From Methylovorus mays (GTDB lineage: Bacteria; Pseudomonadota; Gammaproteobacteria; Burkholderiales; Methylophilaceae), in NCBI RefSeq assembly GCF_020531915.1, contig NZ_JAJAVG010000003.1, forward strand, positions 278,760 to 342,759: a stretch of 64,000 nt of DNA, in the 5' to 3' direction. Shown piece by piece: positions 57,460-64,000 of this stretch. Position numbers and translations under genes: made by a program. Numbering within the stretch: position 1 is the stretch's first letter; every line of letters begins with the position of its first letter. Under the pieces are notes generated by a model. It saw only the letters and a program-made list of their open reading frames with translations. It made no database searches and had not been told where the DNA came from.

Positions 57460-58545
57460 ATGACACCCTTGCGCGTTGGTATTGCAGGACTGGGCCGCAT
57501 AGGCCGCGGTATTTTAAGAGCGAACCACGCTGCACTAGCCGAAGGGCGTTTTGATATCAAGGTGGTGTGCGATGTGATGCCCATCGATCAAGTGGCCTAT
57601 CTGCTCGCGCACGACACCACTTATGGCAAGCCGCCATTTACCCTGGATTTTCAAGGCAATGACCTGATTCTTGGCGATAAGCGCATTCGTTATGAACGTG
57701 TCGATCGCCGCCGCCGTCCCACCGAAGACAGTTTTGCCGCGCTACGCGAGTTTGATCTGGATGTCTTTATTGATGCTACCGGTACGGCATCCATTGCTGA
57801 TTTGCGTGCCGTCATCGAGCGCAAGGTCGCGCGCAAAGTAGTGTGCACGGCCAATATCGCTGGCTGTGATTTGAGCATGGTCTACGGCGTCAATCACGAA
57901 CAGTATGATCCCCTGCAGCACGACATCATTGCCTCCAATACCTGTACTGGCAATGCGCTGGCGCCGGTGGCCTATGTACTGCAAAAGCATATAGGCATCG
58001 AGTATGCCAGGGTCATTACCATACACCCGGCGCTATCCGATCAGCGCGCGCTGGATGGATATCACCCCACTTCGCATCTGGGCCGTGCCTGCGCGGCTTC
58101 CATCCTGCCGACCAGCACCAATGTTGCGGCTTCCACCGTGCTGGCCTTGCCAGAGCTTGAAGGCAAACTGGACTCTCTTTCGTATCGCGTGCCGACCGAG
58201 ATTGTGTCTATCATCGACATGACGGCTACTCTGGCACGGGATACTTCACGTGATGAATGTATAGAGTTGTTCGAGAAATATGCCAGAGGGGATCTGAATG
58301 GCATTGTTCAATGTGATTATGGCGCCTGGGGACATCAGCGTGCCAGTATCGATTATCTCGGCACCGAATTTTCCGCCATCCTGCAAATGCGACACCTGAC
58401 GGTGAGCCACGGCCGACAGCTGGGGTTGACGCTCATGCATGACAATGAGGTGGCGTACTGTTGCCGTGTGCTGGATGTGCTGGGGGTGATTGATCGCGTG
58501 AAGGCTGCTAGTAAACTCAAGCTGGTGGAGTCCTTGCGTGCCTGA
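57460..58545 (+). CDS. Glyceraldehyde-3-phosphate dehydrogenase-like protein (GapDH/Epd family)
   Basis: This divergent GAPDH-family protein has 361 residues. The Rossmann motif is VGIAGLGRIGRGILR. The catalytic cysteine is kept at C162, but the usual SCTTNCLAP reads NTC-T-G-N-ALAP, with T-to-G and C-to-A changes beside the nucleophile, and the partner histidine is H189 in ITIHPALSDQRALDG. Family members oxidise glyceraldehyde-3-phosphate or erythrose-4-phosphate; with these changes I cannot tell which, or whether the substrate differs. It sits alone between comEC and exbB, where many relatives have no gene. The 194-base upstream gap shows only a GGAG site. Confidence 0.85.
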   Translation: MTPLRVGIAGLGRIGRGILRANHAALAEGRFDIKVVCDVMPIDQVAYLLAHDTTYGKPPFTLDFQGNDLILGDKRIRYERVDRRRRPTEDSFAALREFDLDVFIDATGTASIADLRAVIERKVARKVVCTANIAGCDLSMVYGVNHEQYDPLQHDIIASNTCTGNALAPVAYVLQKHIGIEYARVITIHPALSDQRALDGYHPTSHLGRACAASILPTSTNVAASTVLALPELEGKLDSLSYRVPTEIVSIIDMTATLARDTSRDECIELFEKYARGDLNGIVQCDYGAWGHQRASIDYLGTEFSAILQMRHLTVSHGRQLGLTLMHDNEVAYCCRVLDVLGVIDRVKAASKLKLVESLRA

Positions 58546-58710
58546 AGATTTTTTCTGAAGCGTCATCATGCCGTTTCAAAAGCCGGACACCTTGTCCGGC
58601 TTTGTCATTCCTGCGTTTGGCGAAGCGCTTGCCAGTTGTAAGTTTGCTTGCTGAAAACCGGCTCGCACGCTAAAGTATTGCCACTTTTGATCATCCTTTG
58701 GAGCCTCACT

Positions 58711-59316
58711 GTGTGGGAAATTATTCTAGCGGCCGGCTGGCCGATTTGGCCGCTGATTATCGCTTCTATCATTGCTGTTGCGATTATTGTTGAGCGTTTG
58801 TGGGCATTGCGTGCCGAATTGATTGCACCTAGCAACCTGTTGCCGGAGGTGCAGCGCTGGCTGGGTCAAGGCGGCGTTAATAAGGAAACTTTGATCAAGT
58901 TGCAACAACACTCCTTGCTGGGGCAGATTTTCGCCAGTGCCCTGGCCAATGTGGATTCTTCTCGCGATGTCATGAAAGAGGCGATTGAAGAGTCCGGCCG
59001 TGCCGTGGCGCACAAGCTGGAAAAATACCTGACCACGCTGGGTACCATCGCCACTGTCAGCCCGCTGCTGGGCCTGCTGGGTACGGTGATCGGGATGGTC
59101 GAGCTCTTTGGTGCCTTTACCGCGACTGGCCATGATGTGGCTCAGTTTGCCCGTGGCATTTCCGTCGCGCTGTATAACACGGCTGGTGGTATTGTCGTGG
59201 CGGTGCCCGCGATGATTTTCTACCGCTATTTCCGCGGCAAGGTGGATGGCCTGATTGTGGAAATGGAACAGCAGGCCGTCAAGCTGGTGGAAATGATCCA
59301 CGGCGAACGTAAATAA
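58711..59316 (+). CDS. exbB: ExbB/TolQ-family proton channel protein
   Basis: This 201-residue MotA/TolQ/ExbB channel protein has three transmembrane helices: one near the N-terminus (WPLIIASIIAVAIIVERLWAL) and two in the second half (LGTIATVSPLLGLLGTVIGMVELF and ISVALYNTAGGIVVAVPAMIFY). The start is a GTG at 58711 with a GGAG site; an in-frame ATG at 58648 is less likely. With ExbD it forms a proton-driven motor. No TonB or TolA gene is near. In many proteobacteria this exbB-exbD pair precedes lpxK in the LPS cluster, as here. Confidence 0.92.
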   Translation: MWEIILAAGWPIWPLIIASIIAVAIIVERLWALRAELIAPSNLLPEVQRWLGQGGVNKETLIKLQQHSLLGQIFASALANVDSSRDVMKEAIEESGRAVAHKLEKYLTTLGTIATVSPLLGLLGTVIGMVELFGAFTATGHDVAQFARGISVALYNTAGGIVVAVPAMIFYRYFRGKVDGLIVEMEQQAVKLVEMIHGERK

Positions 59317-59329
59317 GCGAGCAAACACC

Positions 59330-59752
59330 ATGAATTTTCAACGCGGAAAAAAGCACGAAGATCTGGAAATGAACTTGGTGCCGCTGATCGACGTGTTACT
59401 GGTCATTATCATCTTTCTGGTCGTCAGCACCACATTCTCACGCGTGAGTGAATTGCAGATCAATCTGCCTACCGCAGAAGCCACGCCGCCAGAACAAAAG
59501 CCGTTGATCGTGAATGTAGGTGTTGATGCCAGCGGTCATTATGTGGTGAATGACAAGCCGGTCAGTGATACCAGCGTGGCTGGACTTGGCATTGCCTTAA
59601 GGCAGGCGGTTGGTAATGGCAAGGAGCCGACGATCGTGATCAATGCCGACGCTAACAGCACGCACCAATCCGTGGTCAATGTCATGGAAGCCGCGCGGCA
59701 GGAAAACTATACCCACATCAACTTTGCGACACAGGTAAAGTCTGGCTCCTGA
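59330..59752 (+). CDS. exbD: ExbD/TolR-family energy-transducing protein
   Basis: This 140-residue protein has one N-terminal membrane helix, EMNLVPLIDVLLVIIIFLVVSTTF, with the functional aspartate in the LIDVLLV segment, and a periplasmic domain ending in VMEAARQENYTHINFATQ. It partners the exbB product encoded 13 bases upstream. Whether the pair drives TonB, a Tol-like system or a still unknown LPS-linked process is open; the neighbours are msbA, lpxK and kdsB. Confidence 0.93.
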   Translation: MNFQRGKKHEDLEMNLVPLIDVLLVIIIFLVVSTTFSRVSELQINLPTAEATPPEQKPLIVNVGVDASGHYVVNDKPVSDTSVAGLGIALRQAVGNGKEPTIVINADANSTHQSVVNVMEAARQENYTHINFATQVKSGS

Positions 59753-59842
59753 TTCTGACGCACGTTTACCTGTTCGGGTAACTCCATTATCCTGGTTTGC
59801 CCGCCATTTGGCGGGCAAACCTTTTAACAGTCCCTGAGATTT

Positions 59843-61597
59843 ATGTCCAAAAAATCCTCCCGCCGAGCCCCGGTTGCTTCTGCGCATAACGCTAGAATCC
59901 TGTATATGCGATTGCTGGGGTATACCCGTAAATTCTGGGTGGCCATGTCGCTTACCATTCTGGGTTTGGTGGTGTTGTCAGCCACCAATACCGGTTTTCT
60001 GGCGACGATCAAAATGGTGACGGATGAGGGCTTCGTACAACGTGACAGTACGAAACTGCAGCTCCTGCCCTTGATGCTGTTTGGGTTGCTTGCTTTACGG
60101 GCTTTTGCTGGTTTTGTCTCCGCGTTTGGCATGCGTTGGGTATCACGCCGGGTGGTCGAAAGTCTGCGACTTGATGCGTTCCGCCGCTTGATGGCGTTCC
60201 CCGTCAGTTACTTTGATGCCAACTCGGCTGGCATCGTGACTTCCAAGCTGACCTACGATACCGAACAGATTGCCAAAGCGTCTACCAATGTGGCGGTAGC
60301 GGCGGTGCGGGATACCTTGACCATTATTGGCATGGTCGGTTACATGCTCTATCTCGACTGGAAGCTGACGATGATTTTTGTCATCGTGGTGCCATTGATG
60401 GTGTTTTACCTGAAAATCATGACGCCCAAGCTGCGTCAGGCGAGCCGTGTGGTGCAAGAGTCCATGGGCGATTTGACCCAGGTGATTGAAGAGGCAGTGT
60501 CCGGTCAGCGTGTGGTCAAGATTTTTGGCGGTGGTGATTACGAGTTTCAGCGTTTTGCCAAAGTCGCCGGGCGCAACCGCTATACCTTGATCAAGATGGC
60601 ACGATTGTCCAGTCTTAACAGTATGGTCATTGAGGTGCTGGCAGGCCTGGCGCTGGGGCTGGTGGTCTACTATGCCATTGGCAACTTCACGGCAGGGGAG
60701 TTTGCAGCATTTATCGGCGCCTTGCTGATGTTGATTGCCCCGATTAAAAGCCTGACTGGTATGAATGAAGACATTCAGACGGGGCTCGCGGCGGCCGAAA
60801 GTGTCTTTGCACTGATTGATTCGCCGGTGGAGGTGGATGCTGGTACGCAGGAAATCGGACGCGCGCGAGGCCTGATTGAATTCCGTCACCTGGAATTGCA
60901 TTATGAGAATGCCAAGCGGGCGGCGTTGAGTGATCTCAACTTTACTGTGCATCCTGGAGAGAAGCTGGCGCTGGTCGGCCGATCCGGAGGTGGCAAGACT
61001 TCTTTGGTGAATTTGCTGCCACGTTTCTATGATTATCAGCAGGGCGAACTTCTGCTGGATGGTCTGGATACACGGCAGATGACCTTGCGTAATCTGCGCG
61101 CACAGTTTTCACTGGTGAGCCAGGATGTGATCCTGTTTAACGACACGGTATTCAATAATATTGCTTACGGTGTGTTGCGTAATGCCTCGGAAGAAGATGT
61201 AGTCGCTGCCGCAAAGGCGGCACATGCGTGGGAGTTTATTCAGCAATTGCCCCAGGGGTTGCAAAGTGAAATTGGAGATCGTGGCGTGCGTCTGTCTGGT
61301 GGTCAGCGTCAGCGGCTTGCGATTGCCCGGGCTATTTTGAAAGACGCCCCAATTCTGTTGCTGGATGAGGCGACCTCTGCACTCGATACGGAATCCGAAC
61401 AGCATGTTCAAGCGGCTCTGGATGAGTTGATGCGCAATCGCACCACAATTGTGATTGCGCATCGCCTCTCTACTATTGAAAATGCGGATCGTATTCTGGT
61501 GATGGATCATGGCCGGATTGTCGAGAGTGGTGATCATCAATCCTTGCTGGCGCAGGATGGCTATTATGCCAAGCTGTATCAAAAGCAGTTTCACTAA
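59843..61597 (+). CDS. msbA: Lipid A export ABC transporter MsbA
   Basis: MsbA flips lipid A-core across the inner membrane. The 584 residues comprise six transmembrane helices (about 30-320) and an ATPase domain with Walker A LVGRSGGGKTSLVNLLPRFYD, Q-loop VSQDVILFNDT, signature LSGGQRQRLAIARAIL, Walker B ILLLDEATSALD, and H-loop VIAHRLSTIE. A basic N-terminal tail (SKKSSRRAP) precedes helix 1. lpxK follows 30 bases on, the usual msbA-lpxK pair. Confidence 0.94.
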   Translation: MSKKSSRRAPVASAHNARILYMRLLGYTRKFWVAMSLTILGLVVLSATNTGFLATIKMVTDEGFVQRDSTKLQLLPLMLFGLLALRAFAGFVSAFGMRWVSRRVVESLRLDAFRRLMAFPVSYFDANSAGIVTSKLTYDTEQIAKASTNVAVAAVRDTLTIIGMVGYMLYLDWKLTMIFVIVVPLMVFYLKIMTPKLRQASRVVQESMGDLTQVIEEAVSGQRVVKIFGGGDYEFQRFAKVAGRNRYTLIKMARLSSLNSMVIEVLAGLALGLVVYYAIGNFTAGEFAAFIGALLMLIAPIKSLTGMNEDIQTGLAAAESVFALIDSPVEVDAGTQEIGRARGLIEFRHLELHYENAKRAALSDLNFTVHPGEKLALVGRSGGGKTSLVNLLPRFYDYQQGELLLDGLDTRQMTLRNLRAQFSLVSQDVILFNDTVFNNIAYGVLRNASEEDVVAAAKAAHAWEFIQQLPQGLQSEIGDRGVRLSGGQRQRLAIARAILKDAPILLLDEATSALDTESEQHVQAALDELMRNRTTIVIAHRLSTIENADRILVMDHGRIVESGDHQSLLAQDGYYAKLYQKQFH

Positions 61598-61627
61598 GTC
61601 TTACCGTGTAAACGAGGCCTGAGCCAG

Positions 61628-62623
61628 ATGAAGGCAACATTGGCTACCTTTATCCAGCAACAATGGACACGTGTCGGCATGTGGCATTTGTTGCTGATTC
61701 CCTTGTCCTGGCTTTTTGCTTGCTTGAGCCGTATTCGGCGGCTGGCCTATCAATATAGTCTTCTTCCTTCATTTCGCCTGCCTGTGCCCGTGATTGTGGT
61801 GGGCAACATCAGTGTCGGCGGGACAGGGAAAACGCCTCTTGTCATCTGGCTGGTCAAGCAATTGCAGGCAGCAGGTTTTCATCCCTTGATCGTAAGTCGC
61901 GGCTATGCTGCTTACGCAGATGTTGTGGATGTCAGGCCGGTCCACCCTGACAGTGATCCGGCGATTGTCGGAGATGAGCCCTTGCTGATGGCGCAGCGCA
62001 CGCAGGTCCCTGTCTGGATAGGGCGCGACCGTGCCAAGGTGGCACAGGCTGCGCTGGCGAACTCTCCTGAATGCAATGTCATCGTCAGTGACGATGGCTT
62101 GCAGCATTATGCATTGCAGCGCGATCTCGAAATTGCGGTGGTGGATGCCGCCCGCCTGTTTGGTAATCGTCGATTATTGCCGGCTGGCCCGCTGCGCGAG
62201 CCGGTGGCGCGCTTGTCCGAGGTGGATGCCGTGGTGATGAACGGTGCCCATGGCGATGAGGATGGCTTTTATATGCAACTGGTCAGTCATCAGATGTACA
62301 ACCTGAAATCCCCCGCATCTACATCAACCCTGCAGGTATTTGCAGGACAGGCTGTTCACGCTGTAGCCGGGATTGGCAATCCCCAGCGCTTTTTTAACCA
62401 ACTGAAAAGCACTGGGCTTCAAGTAATTGAGCACCCATTTCCGGATCATCATGCCTTTGATGCGTCGCAGCTGGCATTTGGTGATGATGTTCCCGTCATC
62501 ATGACCGAGAAAGATGCCGTGAAATGTGCCGCCTTTGCGCAACCCAACTGGTGGGTGATGCCCGTCGATGCAGAACTTTCGCCTGCATTTCTGCCACATG
62601 TTCTCAGTAAATTAGGAGTTTGA
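61628..62623 (+). CDS. lpxK: Tetraacyldisaccharide 4'-kinase LpxK
   Basis: LpxK phosphorylates the lipid A precursor at the 4' position. The 331 residues have an N-terminal membrane helix ([18 protein letters not shown]), Walker [18 protein letters not shown], then [13 protein letters not shown] and [24 protein letters not shown], all characteristic of the family. The C-terminus carries [15 protein letters not shown]. It lies between msbA and the small Trm112-like gene. Confidence 0.96.
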   Translation: MKATLATFIQQQWTRVGMWHLLLIPLSWLFACLSRIRRLAYQYSLLPSFRLPVPVIVVGNISVGGTGKTPLVIWLVKQLQAAGFHPLIVSRGYAAYADVVDVRPVHPDSDPAIVGDEPLLMAQRTQVPVWIGRDRAKVAQAALANSPECNVIVSDDGLQHYALQRDLEIAVVDAARLFGNRRLLPAGPLREPVARLSEVDAVVMNGAHGDEDGFYMQLVSHQMYNLKSPASTSTLQVFAGQAVHAVAGIGNPQRFFNQLKSTGLQVIEHPFPDHHAFDASQLAFGDDVPVIMTEKDAVKCAAFAQPNWWVMPVDAELSPAFLPHVLSKLGV

Positions 62624-62624
62624 T

Positions 62625-62804
62625 ATGGATGCAAAATTACTCGACATCCTGGTGTGCCCCGTATGCAAGGGGCCGCTGGTGTTTAAGAAAGAAGCACAAG
62701 AGCTCGTGTGCAAGCCTTGTCGGTTGGCCTATCCCATACGTGATGGCATTCCAGTCATGCTGGAGGAAGAAGCTCGGCGTCTGGCAGACGCGGAAGAAGT
62801 CTGA
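62625..62804 (+). CDS. Trm112-family zinc-ribbon protein (YcaR-like)
   Basis: This short 59-residue protein follows the lpxK stop by one base. It begins [20 protein letters not shown] with a zinc-ribbon CPVC knuckle; the second pair is reduced, with [21 protein letters not shown] giving a CxxC. Trm112 proteins activate methyltransferases in eukaryotes and archaea; the bacterial YcaR paralogue is conserved between lpxK and kdsB but has no proven function. kdsB starts two bases after its stop. Confidence 0.93.
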   Translation: MDAKLLDILVCPVCKGPLVFKKEAQELVCKPCRLAYPIRDGIPVMLEEEARRLADAEEV

Positions 62805-62806
62805 AC

Positions 62807-63571
62807 ATGAAATTCAATGTCGTCATCCCCGCCCGCTATGCCAGTTCCCGTCTACCAGCCAAGCCTTTGCTCGACATCGCCGGAAAACCGATGGTGATCT
62901 GGGTTGTTGAGCGCGCCCTGCTGAGCGGCGCGGAGCAGGTGATTGTGGCAACGGATCATGCCGATATCCTGCAAGCGGTGCAGTCTTATGGATATCAGGC
63001 CATCATGACGCGAGATGATCACCCCTCCGGAACGGATCGTATTGCGGAGGTGGCGGCACATTTTGGATGGAGTGATGACGCGATAGTCGTCAACGTGCAG
63101 GGCGATGAGCCGCTGATCGATCCGCTATTGATTAAAGAAGTCGCGACCAACCTGCGGGATCATCCAGAAGCTGCCATGGCAACGGCATGTCATGCCATGC
63201 ATGATCGTGAGCAGATATTCAATCCCAATGTCGTCAAAGTGGTGACCGATAAGGATGGGCACGCGCTTTATTTCAGCCGGGCCTCTATTCCTTATGCTCG
63301 CGATGCTTTCCAAAGCGAGTCGTCATCGGAGGAGCTCGTGGCGTACCGACATATAGGTATCTATGCATATAAGGTGAGTTTCCTTAATGCATATAGTCTT
63401 CTTGAAGCCTGTTCCTTGGAGAAAACTGAAATGCTAGAGCAACTGAGGGCGCTTTGGCATGGCTATAAGATTAGTGTCGCCGAGACTGCGCATGCTCCCG
63501 CTGCCGGGGTAGATACCCCGGCAGATCTGGTCAGAGTCAGGATGATGTTGAAAGACGTGGCGCCTGGCTAA
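62807..63571 (+). CDS. kdsB: 3-deoxy-manno-octulosonate cytidylyltransferase
   Basis: KdsB activates Kdo as CMP-Kdo for attachment to lipid A. The 254 residues start [19 protein letters not shown], the CMP-sugar synthetase signature with the nucleotide-binding loop, and contain [25 protein letters not shown] and [12 protein letters not shown], then [11 protein letters not shown] near the end. It ends the exbB-to-kdsB rightward cluster. The next 190 bases hold no gene, only the promoter of the tRNA at 63.76 kb. Confidence 0.97.
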   Translation: MKFNVVIPARYASSRLPAKPLLDIAGKPMVIWVVERALLSGAEQVIVATDHADILQAVQSYGYQAIMTRDDHPSGTDRIAEVAAHFGWSDDAIVVNVQGDEPLIDPLLIKEVATNLRDHPEAAMATACHAMHDREQIFNPNVVKVVTDKDGHALYFSRASIPYARDAFQSESSSEELVAYRHIGIYAYKVSFLNAYSLLEACSLEKTEMLEQLRALWHGYKISVAETAHAPAAGVDTPADLVRVRMMLKDVAPG

Positions 63572-63689
63572 AAAATACATGAAACTGCGTATTGGACAAA
63601 GCGCAATTGATCTCCTTGATTATTAAGGAAATGGCATCTCGGGCCGCTTCATGGGATGCGGGAGTTTAGTGGAAAAGCTCAAAAGGGCG

Positions 63690-63719
63690 TTGACAGTGTC
63701 ATTTCTGCTTTGCTATAGT
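63690..63719 (+). promoter_or_regulatory. Promoter of the initiator tRNA gene
   Basis: TTGACA (63690-63695) and TATAGT (63714-63719) are separated by 18 bases. The start point would be near 63727, about 35 bases before the tRNA 5' end. Confidence 0.75.
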
Positions 63720-63762
63720 CTCACCTCTCGACGCAACGTACATAACGAAGCGACGAAGCGGA

Positions 63763-63839
63763 CGCGGGGTGGAGCAGTCTGGCAGCTCGTCGGGCTCATA
63801 ACCCGAAGGTCACAGGTTCAAATCCTGTCCCCGCAACCA
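63763..63839 (+). tRNA. Initiator tRNA-fMet (anticodon CAT)
   Basis: The 77-base cloverleaf includes an encoded CCA (63837-63839). The acceptor arm CGCGGGG pairs with CCCCGC but leaves a C1-A72 mismatch, and the anticodon stem ends with three G-C pairs (TCGGG/CCCGA around the CAT anticodon at 63797-63799). Both are marks of initiator rather than elongator methionine tRNA. The T-loop GGTTCAAATCC is standard. It is followed at once by an rRNA promoter. Confidence 0.97.
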
Positions 63840-63863
63840 AGTAAACGAATCTGAATTTAGTTG

Positions 63864-63891
63864 TTGACGAAACGTTTAAGCGCTGTATAAT
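63864..63891 (+). promoter_or_regulatory. Ribosomal RNA operon promoter
   Basis: TTGACG (63864-63869), a 16-base spacer and a perfect TATAAT (63886-63891) are followed by the GC-rich discriminator GCGCACC, the kind that makes rrn promoters sensitive to ppGpp. An AT-rich stretch lies just upstream and could act as an UP element. Confidence 0.85.
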
Positions 63892-63898
63892 GCGCACC

Positions 63899-64000
63899 TC
63901 TCAACGGAAACGTTGATGAGTGAAAGCGAAGTAAGAAGTACCTGCTCTTTAACAAACTGAACAATCGATAGGTGTGAGTGCTTGTGGTTTTGTGAAGTCG
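63899..64000 (+). promoter_or_regulatory. rRNA operon leader with boxB-like hairpin and boxA
   Basis: A TCAACG-GAAA-CGTTGA hairpin (63901-63916) resembles boxB, and TGCTCTTTAACAA (63943-63955) is a near-perfect rrn boxA antitermination site. The 16S gene itself must begin beyond the right edge. No 16S sequence is visible in the last 45 bases. Confidence 0.88.

Noticed and set aside
63651..63854. 67-codon frame over the tRNA gene
   Set aside because: Its second half is the tRNA-fMet sequence read as protein, and the first half spans the tRNA promoter.

Overview
The window is a stretch of bacterial core chromosome, about 92% coding. It holds some 62 protein genes on both strands, one tRNA gene, and the promoter and leader of an rRNA operon running off the right edge. 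Gene content and order point to a betaproteobacterium: amgK-murU beside lptD-surA, comEC/exbBD/msbA/lpxK/kdsB, yqgE-ruvX-pyrR-pyrB-pyrC', type IVa pilus genes, ubiquinone hydroxylases and folE2. A Methylophilaceae-type methylotroph (Methylobacillus or Methylovorus-like) is my best guess. It rests on overall protein resemblance and on an MxaD-like periplasmic protein next to a YVTN beta-propeller; no diagnostic methylotrophy enzyme is present.

Layout. 1-9.1 kb: outer-membrane biogenesis (surA, lptD) diverges from a rightward run of cell-wall sugar salvage (amgK, murU), pepP, two ubiquinone hydroxylases and dsbC. 9.1-12.1 kb: pilC and pilB, leftward. 12.1-18.5 kb: cold-shock gene with a long leader, icd, rluE-like, a glutamine amidotransferase, aroC, an MFS transporter and a retropepsin-like protease. 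18.5-22.4 kb: folE2, then xseB-ispA-dxs (isoprenoid precursors), leftward. 22.5-29.4 kb: an uncharacterised protein with a PilZ-like C-terminus, an esterase, an MBL-fold hydrolase, a lone type IV pilin, the MxaD-like/YVTN pair, rppH and psd. 29.5-35.8 kb: ilvB-ilvH-ilvC, an orphan GspE/PilB-family ATPase and nadC. 35.9-43.8 kb: GST, mnmA with an upstream Nudix gene, marC-like, DJ-1, maf, rng, then yggT-proC-yggS. 43.8-47.1 kb: pilT, pilU and a DUF72 protein. 47.2-52.8 kb: pyrimidine cluster and ribBA-ribE. 52.9-63.6 kb: lolC-lolD-comEC, a GAPDH-like gene, then exbB-exbD-msbA-lpxK-trm112-kdsB (LPS synthesis and export). 63.7-64 kb: initiator tRNA and rrn promoter.

Two themes recur. Envelope biogenesis appears as LptD, SurA, LolCD, MsbA, LpxK, KdsB, DsbC, Psd and muropeptide sugar recycling. 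Type IV pili and DNA uptake appear as PilB, PilC, PilT, PilU, a pilin, an extra secretion ATPase and ComEC, scattered over four or more loci without pilD or the pilMNOPQ genes.

I found no phage, insertion sequence, CRISPR array, toxin-antitoxin pair or defence island. The best leads are proteins that look altered: a dihydroorotase lacking its metal-binding HxH, a RibBA with a degenerate GTP cyclohydrolase II half, a divergent GAPDH paralogue inserted into the comEC-exbB neighbourhood, a two-cysteine LptD, and the unassigned PilZ-like protein. No new multi-gene system is convincingly visible.
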